DNA of 64,000 nucleotides from Punica granatum (lineage: Eukaryota > Streptophyta > Magnoliopsida > Myrtales > Lythraceae). A program made the translations under genes and the position numbers. The notes under the pieces were generated by a model. That model searched no databases. It had not been told where the DNA came from and saw nothing but the letters and a program-made list of their open reading frames with translations. Positions 55,704 through 64,000 of this stretch are shown piece after piece. Numbering within the stretch: position 1 is the first letter of the stretch; each line of letters begins with the position of its first letter. Location of the stretch: the NCBI RefSeq assembly GCF_007655135.1, contig NC_045131.1:2356001-2420000 (forward strand). The letters are read 5' to 3'.

Positions 55704-56040
55704 GGTGTGTTTGGTTTTAGAATAAAGTAAATTTGAGTTTTGATTTTAATTGAATTGTAATGATTATGTTGTTGAATTATAAGTGAAAGTATGAAAAAGT
55801 AATAAATAGTTAAGAGGAAGTAATGATTGCGTAGTGATTATATTGTTAAATTGTTTAAAAAGTAATTAATAATTAAAAAAATTTAGTATTAAAAATTGAA
55901 TAGAGAATAATGAAATTGTACGTGAGTTTCCATATGGGGTTCACTTTTTTTAATTGAAAGAGTTAATTTTTATTATGTAGTGAATAAAGTTAAAGTTAAA
56001 GTTAAAATTTAAAAATCAGATTGCAAAATCAAACGGAGTG
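55704..56040 (+). mobile_element. MITE family A, copy 4
   Basis: It starts GGTGTGTTTGGTTTTAGAA and ends TTGCAAAATCAAACGGAGTG, giving imperfect terminal inverted repeats of about 18 bases. The interior (TGATTATGTTGTTGAATTAT, AAATAGTTAAGAGGAAGTAA) matches the other copies. AT-rich and non-coding. Confidence 0.65.
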
Positions 56041-56044
56041 TTAG

Positions 56045-56076
56045 ATATTGTACTCGGCCTTTTGGCTAAGATCAAG
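56045..56076 (+). ncRNA. U2 snRNA 5'-end fragment (truncated pseudogene)
   Basis: CTCGGCCTTTTGGCTAAGAT and the following CAAG (56053-56076) match the highly conserved start of U2 snRNA as I recall it, and the 8 bases before also align in length with the U2 5' terminus with some mismatches. The match stops at position 32 and runs into a T-rich tract, so the branch-site recognition region is missing and the fragment cannot work. No plant USE promoter motif is seen upstream. Confidence 0.55.
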
Positions 56077-56742
56077 GTTTTTTTTTCTTTTAAGAAAGGC
56101 TTATGGCTCGAATGTAAAGAAATATAAATATTAATAACTAATAAAGTGATACAAATAGTCCCATTGAGTATTAAATCTGTAACATCTTAATTATCGAGTG
56201 AGGGCATGCGTAATTGCTTTACGCCCAGTATTTTTCATTGTGCGATTCAGGATGAGTTCAACTGGTGATATCCATCAAGGCATTTTTTTTTCCTAAGATA
56301 TCCATTAGGCACAGCAAAAATTCATCGCACATTCATTATTGGAGCGAAAAGGAAAAACTATGCAGGAGGAGGATTTTTTTTTCCCCCTTTCCTGCTTTGA
56401 CTTTTTCGTATTGTCATATTTAGTCGGTATCTTTGTGGAATCAATTTGTCTTTCATCCTATTTTGTATTATGGAAGTAAAGCAACTCCAAGTCTCCAACC
56501 CGATATCGTTTTGGCAAGTAGTTTGCACAATGTTGTATGGATGTGGATAGAGTTAAATGAAAACTGAAACTTTAGGGAGTATATTTTGATATGTTAAAGT
56601 TCGGGGGGGGGGGGGGGAAATAGGATTATTTCGAAATCGAAGGGCCGTTGTTTTGTGTTTCTCTCCTCTTGGTTTGCTCCTCCCTCGTTGGTCGGAGAAT
56701 GTTCAGATACTCCTCCGTTCATCGGAAGCTTTCCCCAGAAGG
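56077..56742 (+). other. Upstream region of the PPR gene
   Basis: No gene is seen. A 15-base G-run is at 56603-56617. The open frame runs upstream of the ATG at 56743 to about 56653 without an ATG. Confidence 0.35.
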
Positions 56743-59700
56743 ATGAGGAAGTGCATGATCGAGCTCTTCCGGTTTCATGCTCACCCAACAAAGACGGCTT
56801 CAAAGTATCACATTTTCCGCTGCTCGAGCGCCACTAAATCGGCTTCACGTTCACAGCCCAATAAGGCGCAGCGAGCCCAGCTGAAGAGTCGAGCAGAAGG
56901 CAGCAGCTTCGCCGCCCTCTTCAATGAGATAGCGGAGATCTTAGGAACTGAGAACTTCGGTCCCACGTCGGAGGTCGATATTTCCGTCACCGAAGCGGCA
57001 AAGTCGAAAATTGCTGCAGAAAGAGAGAACTTGAGTTCTTGCGGACGACCTGTTTGTGAAAATGTCCTGGAGGATGAATTTGAAACCGCCGGCGGTGCTG
57101 ACGTCAGTACTACAGTCCGTGAGATTACGGCGATTGTCCGTTCGGGAAGTGGGTCGGTGCCGATGGAGGAGAGGCTGGAGAGCTCAGGACTCCTGTTCGA
57201 ACCTCGTGCTGTGGAGATGGTTCTGAAGAGGTGCTTTAAAGTGCCTCATTTGGCGATGAGATTCTTCGACTGGGTCAAGCTCAGGGATGAGTTCTCCCAC
57301 ACGACTGAGACGTACAACACGATGCTGTACATCGCAGGGGAAGCGAAGGAGTTCGCATTCGTAGAGAAGCTGGTGGAAGAAATGGAGGCGAGCTCGTGCC
57401 AGAAGAATCTCAAGACCTGGACTATCCTTATCTCGCACTATGGGAGGGCGAAGTTGATCGGAAAAGCACTTCTGGTTTTTGAGAAGATGAGGCATTCTGG
57501 GTTCAAACCTGACTTTGCTGTATATTCGGAGATTTTACGGGCCCTATGTGTTGCCCGGAATGCTGATGTTGCGATGGAATTTTACAAGGAGATGGTGCTC
57601 AAGGAGATGAACCCCAGTTTGGGCTTGTATAAGACGCTTCTTAACTGCATAGCAATCACAGGAGATGCCGATGCTGTCCATTTGATTGCTGATGATATGG
57701 TCAGGTTTTTGCAGATTCCAGAGAACACTGTCTACGGGCTTGTGCTGAAGAGCTTCTGTATATCAGGGAAGATTACCGAAGCTCTGGAGATGATCCGTAT
57801 CATCAAGAATAGGGGTCTATCGTTTGGGCCCGAGCAGTACGGCACCTTGGTCAAAGGGCTGTGCAGGGCAGGTAGGGTTGAGGATGCTCTGGAAATTCTT
57901 GATATAATGAAAAGAAGAAATCTCACGGATGGTGATATCTATGGCATGATTGTCAATGGGTATTTGCAGAAGAAGGATGTTTCTCGGGCTCTTGATCTGT
58001 TTCAAAACATGAAAGAAAACGGGCATGTGCCTAGCAGATCTACATATACTGCTTTGATTCAGACTCTCTTACAATCAAAAGAGTATGAGAAAGGGAGGGA
58101 GTTGTTTGATGAAATGCTGGAGAGAGGAGTCGAGCCCGACTCTGTGGCATTCATGGCCATTGTTGCAGGTCATGTTTCTCATGACAATGTATCTGAAGCG
58201 TGGAGGATGTTTAAGGTTATGGAGGAAAAGGGCATCAAGCCAACTCACAAATTTTACTCTGTATTCATCAACGAGCTCTGCAAAAAGGCAAGAAACAATG
58301 AGATCATCAAGGTCTTGAATGAAATGCGAGCTTCTAAGGTGGTCATTGGAAACAAAGTTTTCCAGAGAGTGATTTGTCACTTGGAAAAGAAGGGCGAGAT
58401 GGAAACTCTAGAGAAAGTACGAAAATTGCAGGAAGCCGATAAACTGTCATTCCAGGACGCCGAAGAACTTCATACATTGAGCAAAGGGGAACATTTTACA
58501 GAGTCGAGCTTCTCTCAACCCCATCTAAGGTTAACTGGCTCCGACTCAGCAGCTGCATCTTCACCTGCCTACAGTGAAGACGATGTTAAAGAAGTGAGTA
58601 AGATTTTGATGTCGTCTTCAGATTGGAGCTTGATTCAAGAAGCCTTGGAGAAACTCTCAATGAAATTTACTCCCTCGTCCGTTCTTGCAGTCCTGCATGA
58701 CTGTAAAATCCATGGCCACACGGCATTGAACTTTTTCAATTGGGTGGGAAAGCAAGAAGGTTATAGCCACACCACAGAAACGTATAACATGGCTATTAAG
58801 ATTGCGGGCTGCGGTAAGAGTTTCAGGCACATGAGAAGCCTTTTTTACGAGATGAAAAGAAATCGTATCTTGATAACACCACACACATGGACGATCATGA
58901 TCATGGTGTATGGGCGAACTGGTCTAACAGAGGTCGCCTTGAAAGTGTTCAATGAGATGGAATCGAGTGGCTACCAGCCGACCAGAAGCACTTACAAATA
59001 CTTAATTGTGTCCCTCTGTGGGAGAAAGGGCAGGAAGGTGGACAGGGCCGTGAAATTGTTCCACGAGATGGTCAAGAGAGATTATGTCCCAGACAAAGAG
59101 TTGATCGAAACATATGTCAGTTGTTTATGTGCCACTGATAGATTATTAGATGCTACAAGGTGTGTCGAGTACCTCGGTAAAGTTGGGTTTACAACTGAAC
59201 TTAGGTACGCACTGTATGTGAGAGCTCTGTGTCGAAATGGGAAGTTGGAAGAAGCTCAGAAACTAATGAACGAGATTGGGGCGGATCGAGAGAAATTGAA
59301 TACTTATGTGTACGGAAGCATTGTTCATGGATTGCTTCGGAAAGGACAGTTCAAGGAGGCACTGGATAAGGTGGAAGAAATGAAACGAGTCGGTATAAAT
59401 CCAACCGTCCATGTTTATACATCCTTGATCAATCATTTCTTTAAGGAGAAGCAGATCGAAAAAGCAGTGGAGATTCTTGATAAAATGCAGATGGAGGGAT
59501 GTGAACCAACTGTTGTCACTTATTCTGCAGTAATACGAGGTTACATGAATGCCAAGAAGGTCGATCAAGCTCAGGCTGTCTTCACTAAAATGAGAGACAA
59601 AGGGCCTTTCCCTGATTTTAGGACTTATTCAATTTTCATCGATTGTTTATGCAAGGCTGGCAGGTCAGAAGCAGCTTTGAAGCTTATGTCAGAGATGTTT

Positions 59701-59838
59701 GATAGAGGGATTGCGCCTAGCAGTGTCAATTTCCGTACCGTATTTTTCGGGTTGAACAGGGAAGGGAAGCGAGGATTAGCTCAAACTGTCTTGCAACAGA
59801 AGAAAGCTTTAGTGAGACGACGACAATTTGTAACATGA
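56743..59838 (+). CDS. Long pentatricopeptide repeat (PPR) protein, At5g06400-like, probably mitochondrial
   Basis: One intron-free exon of 1031 residues from the first ATG (RRMRKCMIELF context). The N-terminus is basic and rich in Ser, His and Arg, fitting an organellar targeting peptide. Two blocks of P-type 35-residue PPR motifs follow (residues about 195-560 and 670-1010), with typical repeats such as TYNTMLYIAGEAKEFAFVEK and TYTALIQTLLQSKEYEKGRE. A low-complexity linker between them contains no PPR (about 580-650). Each block begins with a similar lead (FFDWVKLRDEFSHTTETYNT; FFNWVGKQEGYSHTTETYN), which suggests an internal duplication. P-class PPRs bind organellar RNA and stabilise or process it. 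No editing E/DYW tail is present. The length and position beside HSCB match my memory of Arabidopsis At5g06400. Confidence 0.9.
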   Translation: MRKCMIELFRFHAHPTKTASKYHIFRCSSATKSASRSQPNKAQRAQLKSRAEGSSFAALFNEIAEILGTENFGPTSEVDISVTEAAKSKIAAERENLSSCGRPVCENVLEDEFETAGGADVSTTVREITAIVRSGSGSVPMEERLESSGLLFEPRAVEMVLKRCFKVPHLAMRFFDWVKLRDEFSHTTETYNTMLYIAGEAKEFAFVEKLVEEMEASSCQKNLKTWTILISHYGRAKLIGKALLVFEKMRHSGFKPDFAVYSEILRALCVARNADVAMEFYKEMVLKEMNPSLGLYKTLLNCIAITGDADAVHLIADDMVRFLQIPENTVYGLVLKSFCISGKITEALEMIRIIKNRGLSFGPEQYGTLVKGLCRAGRVEDALEILDIMKRRNLTDGDIYGMIVNGYLQKKDVSRALDLFQNMKENGHVPSRSTYTALIQTLLQSKEYEKGRELFDEMLERGVEPDSVAFMAIVAGHVSHDNVSEAWRMFKVMEEKGIKPTHKFYSVFINELCKKARNNEIIKVLNEMRASKVVIGNKVFQRVICHLEKKGEMETLEKVRKLQEADKLSFQDAEELHTLSKGEHFTESSFSQPHLRLTGSDSAAASSPAYSEDDVKEVSKILMSSSDWSLIQEALEKLSMKFTPSSVLAVLHDCKIHGHTALNFFNWVGKQEGYSHTTETYNMAIKIAGCGKSFRHMRSLFYEMKRNRILITPHTWTIMIMVYGRTGLTEVALKVFNEMESSGYQPTRSTYKYLIVSLCGRKGRKVDRAVKLFHEMVKRDYVPDKELIETYVSCLCATDRLLDATRCVEYLGKVGFTTELRYALYVRALCRNGKLEEAQKLMNEIGADREKLNTYVYGSIVHGLLRKGQFKEALDKVEEMKRVGINPTVHVYTSLINHFFKEKQIEKAVEILDKMQMEGCEPTVVTYSAVIRGYMNAKKVDQAQAVFTKMRDKGPFPDFRTYSIFIDCLCKAGRSEAALKLMSEMFDRGIAPSSVNFRTVFFGLNREGKRGLAQTVLQQKKALVRRRQFVT

Positions 59839-60456
59839 GATGTACATTTTTTATTTTCAAAGTAAAATATTGAATGCTGGATAAAGATACAACTAAAACT
59901 ATACGCAAAACCATACAACTGAAAGTATGGATTCTGAGTACGTGAAAGAATTTATCCTCAACATAGTAAATGCATACGAGATGTTACTGTGAAAACAAAG
60001 AATATTCTCAGCCTAGTAAAGATGCATACAAGATGTTACTGTCAAAACTGTGGTGCTACCTGTACGAGCGAAGGCTGACGGCCCATATATCTGTTACGTC
60101 TGAGTAGTAGAATGAAGCACCATATGTTCAAGTGAGCGGACCAAAACCCGAGCGGTTGATCATTGACCTTTGCATGATTTTGGGTGCAGAAATGTCATGA
60201 GGCTGTCAAGTTCTTCATCATCTATGTCTTGCATGAGCTTGGGTGCAGAAATTCCGCGAGGCTTTAAAATTTAAACTGTGAAAACATATGATAGAAGGAG
60301 ATAGATTAGAGCACAAGATAAATTAGATGAAGATTTACGTATTCGTTCATCTATATTTGGGCGCCACTTGGTCACAGAGTGCTTCAATATTCATTCACTT
60401 GAATACTAGTCAGTGCCAAATGATAAATATCCCGATATTTGATATACCTTTCCACG
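59839..60456. other. Convergent spacer between the PPR gene and HSCB
   Basis: Holds both 3' UTRs. It contains short imperfect tandem duplications: two copies of a ~53-base unit at about 59947-60050 and two copies of TGGGTGCAGAAAT-centred words at about 60180-60260. Confidence 0.4.
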
Positions 60457-62442
60457 TCAAAGCTTCTTTGTGATCTGTTCATTCACACGAGTGTAGTACT
60501 TCATTCTCCTGACACAGACTAGAGCATCTTCAAGTTTCCCGCAATGAATTGCATTTGCAAAGGACTTAGACCAGTGTTTCAGTTTCTCCTCCATCTCGAT
60601 AAAAAGAACAAGGTCATACATTAGCTGATCAAGCTACATACAGATGATCCTTAACCCACCGCAGGGCCCATGTGCCACCGCATAAAGGAAAATATTTCAG
60701 CAAAGAAGTTGTAAATATGGAACAGACAAAACAATTGTGTTTTAACACCAATCACGATAATGTCTCTACCTTAAGAGAAAACTTGATAAAAACAGAGTCG
60801 ACAAACACAGCATTATCTTTAATTTTGTACCTGAGATCTGATCTGGTTTAAAGCCTGAGAGTCAGCTGCCTCTTCTACAGCTTCACGAATTTCAAGTATC
60901 TGCACATTTGGGATCAGAAAAATAAATGATTGGATTGAATAGGACTTTTCCAATGGTAGGAACCAGAATTGTCCCTAGCTATGATAACGATTTAAATGAG
61001 AGAATGACGACTCTCGTGCGGATAAGCGGAGACAGTCAAAAGAACATGAAAAATAACACACAAAATCCATTGCCATCAGCAGCCCAAGTTTGCAACCCAT
61101 ATCCACACTCCTAGTTAGAATTGCATAGCATCAAAAAAATTGCTTCCTGCAGTTCGATCCTCAGTACAAATAAATTCCCATTCTAAAACATACACATCTC
61201 GTGCATATAACAACAGAGAAAGGATCCACCCAAAAACTTTATGTCCATCAGCAAGCCATGTTTGCAACCCATATCCACACTCCTAGTTAGAATTGCATAG
61301 CCTCCAAAAAAATTGCTTCCCGCAATTCGATCTTCAGTACAAATAAATTCCCATTCTAAAACATATACATCTCGTGCATATAACAACAGAGAAGGATCCA
61401 CCCAAAAACCTTATGGCATACCTCAGTCAACAGTTCTGGCTCTGAAACTGTTTCTTCTTCATCAACATTTACACCTTCAAGCTTTAGCTGTGAAGAAACG
61501 AGGCAGTTCATATATAAGTCATTAGTGGCACCAAATTAATGTGAGAAATATGACATACTCAAACAAGCATCAATATGAGGAATTACAATTATTGTCAACA
61601 AATGCTACATTACTGAGGTCAGGTCAACATGCTGAACTAGCATGTTGACCCTCAAGGTTCTACCTGCAACTTTATGCAAACAAGCTGAAATTGAACTTAC
61701 AACATATATAGCTCTTGGCAGCGGATTGCTAAGCGTTCGATATGCATCAATTACCCGAGCAGATTGCTCAGCAGCATACTCTTTTTCTCGCTGTAGTGGA
61801 AATGCAGCAAAGCTATTAAAAATAAATATCGGAAGAACTCTTCGCCTGAGATGTCACTCTATGAAAACAAAAGCATACCTCAGATTTTGTATGGACAAGG
61901 TCAGGATGCAACTTCTTCTGCCAGTCTTTGTACTTGCCCTCTAAATTGATACCGTCAATCTCGTACTTCTTCTCCCTGATAAAGCACGAAATCTCGAATA
62001 TATTAGCTTCAAACATGATAACACATTAGCTCGAAATCTCGGAAGTAAGCATTCCAGACAAATCAAAATTCAATTCAAGCACGAGTTGAGATGCGTACAA
62101 TCCGAATATCTGGAAGTAGTCGACGGAACTGTCCACCGGCTGAACGCTGCGGCAAGAGTTGCACGCCAGGAACGGCGAACTCTGAGCTGCAGAGCCACAA
62201 TTCCAGCATCTGGCGGCCGAATCCTCGGCCGGCTGGGAACAGTAGCTCCTGCTAGCAAGGTGGAGATTCTCCAGAAGATAACACCTCTCGCTGCCAGAAG
62301 GACGCCGGATTTCCCGTCGAGAAGACAAACGAGAAGAGCCGAGCTGTGAAGAGGAATGGATTGGGAGATGAGAAGCCGGAGCTGGCAACGATCTCCGCCG
62401 CAGAGCCGTAGAGATTGGAGAAAGCAGCTTCCTCTTCCACAT
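60457..62442 (-). CDS. HSCB: Iron-sulphur cluster co-chaperone HscB (DnaJ type), mitochondrial
   Basis: Six exons (62442-62099, 61975-61879, 61790-61701, 61487-61422, 60899-60831, 60594-60457) join in phase to 267 residues. A basic, Ser/Arg-rich N-terminus looks like a mitochondrial targeting peptide. Then a CWNCGS...ACNSCRSVQP pair of CXXC motifs (the zinc-type head of eukaryotic HSCB) precedes the J-domain, with DYFQIFGL and the catalytic HPD in WQKKLHPDLVHTK. The C-terminal helical domain that binds the ISCU scaffold follows (RVIDAYRTLSNPLPRAIYV, LEGVNVDEEETVSEPELLTE). HSCB brings the loaded scaffold to the mitochondrial HSP70 and stimulates its ATPase. Intron 4 contains a 172-bp tandem duplication. 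The start at 62442 gives the best presequence; another ATG 32 bases upstream is out of frame. Confidence 0.92.
61074..61417. repeat. 172-bp tandem duplication inside HSCB intron 4
   Basis: GTTTGCAACCCATATCCACA starts at 61088 and again at 61260, and the copies stay aligned at a 172-base offset over their full length, with a few substitutions and small indels. Copy 2 ends about five bases short of exon 4, so the donor is outside the duplication. Confidence 0.88.
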
Positions 62443-62550
62443 TCTCGGTAAAGCTTTGGTTGAAGGGAGGACACAGAGGAGAGTTAGCCTTTAAGCGAGC
62501 GAGTCGCTGGGTTGGAGTTACTACTTCTGCGACCGACGTATGAATTAATA

Positions 62551-62596
<46 letters not shown>

Positions 62597-63128
62597 CCGA
62601 CTCGTTGCTAATGCAGTACGGACTGACATAAAAAGCATGCTTTGGATGAGTTTCAAACTTCTGCACCGCAAACAAAACCTATCCAGAGAATAAGAAGGCA
62701 TGAATGAATGATAGATGCTCGTCACTGCCGGAGGAGAAGGCGCCTCGACGGTGGTGATGGCCACCGGCGACAGCTTCCCACCGCCTCATGTGGCCTTTTT
62801 TCTGAAGTTTGTTAATTCAAAACTTTTTTTTTTCCCTGAAATTCAAAAGCCCTATTTCATAATATAACCAAACGCTACGGCTTTATATTTATATAAAAAT
62901 AAACGTTTTGATCTGAAAGGGAAAAAAAAAAGAGAGAGAGAGTAACAAATGTTATTTGATATGCTTATCCCTTTTAATTTTTTAACATATGAATTCTTAT
63001 AAAATGGGCGAAATGACATTTTTTATCGAATGATAATTAGAGTCGGCAACTATGACGAGGTCAGGGCAAACATAGCCTACTCCCAAAGATTGAGGGGCGT
63101 TTGCTCTTTGATTTTTGTGGAAATTTTA
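62443..63128. other. Upstream region of HSCB
   Basis: No gene is supported. A (TA)n run of about 30 bases lies at 62562-62593. A 170-codon minus frame through it (62252-62764) is not credible because it reads the microsatellite as IYIYIY. Confidence 0.4.
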
Positions 63129-63137
63129 TAATAAGAT

Positions 63138-63456
63138 GGAATTTTTACCTAAAATGGTCCATGATTTATCCGTTTTGTCAAATTTATCATATGGTTTACT
63201 TTTTACATCAAATCTATCCCGGCGTTATCTTTTCCGTCGATATCTAACAGCCGTGCTGACGTGGCACGTGGAGAGATAGTGAATCACACTTGCCACGTAA
63301 GCGCCACGTCAGCACGACCGTTAGATGTCAACGAAAAAGATAACGCCGAAATAGATTTAATGTAAAAAGTAAACTATGGTATAAATTTGACCAAAAAAAA
63401 TATATAATAGATTTGATAGAACGAGTAAATCATGTGTCATTTTAGATAAATGTCCC
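63138..63456. mobile_element. Mutator-like MITE with 9-bp target-site duplication and long palindromic arms
   Basis: The 319-bp element is almost entirely a fold-back: the left arm from GGAATTTTTACCTAAAATGG through ATGGTTTACTTTTTACATC to CGTGCTGACGTGGCAC is repeated in reverse complement in the right arm, which has an extra piece of about 30 bases. TAATAAGAT occurs exactly at 63129-63137 and 63457-63465, a 9-bp target-site duplication, the length typical of Mutator-family elements. No coding capacity. Confidence 0.88.
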
Positions 63457-63465
63457 TAATAAGAT

Positions 63466-63868
63466 TGATAGATAGATGAACGAAATAATAAAAACAATAA
63501 AAACATGAAAGCACTCGATTATTATCTTGTATGGAGTACTAGTATACACAGTATACAGAATCACAGTTGCCCAAGTTACAAACGTACAACAGTTAATAGC
63601 AGTCATGTTCGTTCGGAAAGTAGAAACCGTATAACAGGTATCGATCGAAGCAAGCTGCTTCTGGACCGCGGTTGAGAATGAAAATAATGGCCTTCCGTAA
63701 ATAAATGGTACTGATCACCCGTTGTCGCTCTCGAGAACACAGCTGAAAGGGGAAACTCGATGAAGAGAAGTTTATCGGTTTGTGGAAAAAGGCGTGAAAA
63801 TCATTCTTTTAATCAGCTCGAACCATGATTAAGAACTTAGCAAGAGCGCCTACTGTGCGGCTAGCTTC
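63466..63868. other. Right-edge spacer or 3' UTR
   Basis: No gene is seen. If the partial frame at the edge is real, this would be its 3' UTR on the minus strand. Confidence 0.3.
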
Positions 63869-64000
63869 TCAAATCATTGATTGCCTAGAACTCGGGTGGA
63901 AGCAACATAGCCTGTATTTTCTCCGTCGGTTTCTCGACTTCTTCCCTCCATCCGTGTCATTCTCTTTGATCTCTTCTCCGATGATGACTGGGTCGTTTAA
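63869..64000 (-). CDS. Possible C-terminal end of a minus-strand gene, cut by the window edge
   Basis: An open minus-strand frame enters from the edge and stops with TGA after 43 codons: NDPVIIGEEIKENDTDGGKK, then a basic stretch and LCCFHPSSRQSMI. The mix of acidic and basic residues looks protein-like, but the piece is short and I do not recognise it. It could also be chance. Confidence 0.25.
   Translation of the reverse strand, partial: LNDPVIIGEEIKENDTDGGKKSRNRRRKYRLCCFHPSSRQSMI

Noticed and set aside
62252..62764. Minus-strand 170-codon frame ending in HSCB exon 1
   Set aside because: It is out of frame with HSCB and passes through a TA microsatellite read as IYIYIY.

Overview
This window is nuclear DNA from a flowering plant, most likely a rosid eudicot. 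The genes have many short AT-rich introns with GT..AG borders and AT-rich spacers. There is a nuclear-type tRNA-Cys and plant-only families such as CDPK kinases, fasciclin-like arabinogalactan proteins, PPR proteins, CRTISO and WVD2/TPX2. The species cannot be fixed from sequence alone. I rebuilt the gene models by hand by joining open frames at splice sites that keep phase; none has been checked against transcripts.

Layout, left to right: a SINE; MYOB7-like myosin-binding protein (+); JMJ22-like F-box/JmjC protein (+); a MITE; a DONSON-like replication protein (-); a calcium-dependent protein kinase, CDPK-A (+); carotenoid isomerase CRTISO (-), convergent with CDPK-A; tRNA-Cys (-); a 34-residue membrane peptide gene (+). 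About 3.5 kb of AT-rich MITE-filled spacer follows, including a 396-bp tandem duplication. Next come a small plant-specific gene of unknown function (+), a spacer with a SINE that has clear target-site duplications, a cysteine-rich membrane protein gene (+), and FLA17-like fasciclin protein (+). Then a second SINE family, a WVD2-like microtubule protein (-), a 5-kb spacer, a second kinase CDPK-B (-), a fra a 1-associated-type protein (-), a U2 snRNA-like fragment, a long mitochondrial-type PPR protein (+), the iron-sulphur co-chaperone HSCB (-), a Mutator-type MITE with a 9-bp target-site duplication, and perhaps the 3' end of one more minus-strand gene at the right edge.

The genes are housekeeping or signalling genes with separate jobs, not an operon or cluster. 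From memory, several neighbours match the Arabidopsis chromosome 5 block around At5g06380 to At5g06560 (cysteine-rich protein, FLA17, PPR At5g06400, HSCB At5g06410, JMJ22 At5g06550, MYOB7 At5g06560), which suggests an old syntenic block here expanded by insertions. The two CDPKs have identical internal exon lengths and are clear paralogues. I found no undescribed multi-gene system. The most unusual items are the repeats with intact insertion signatures, two equal 36-base C tracts, a U2-like snippet next to a MITE, and the tiny membrane peptide gene.
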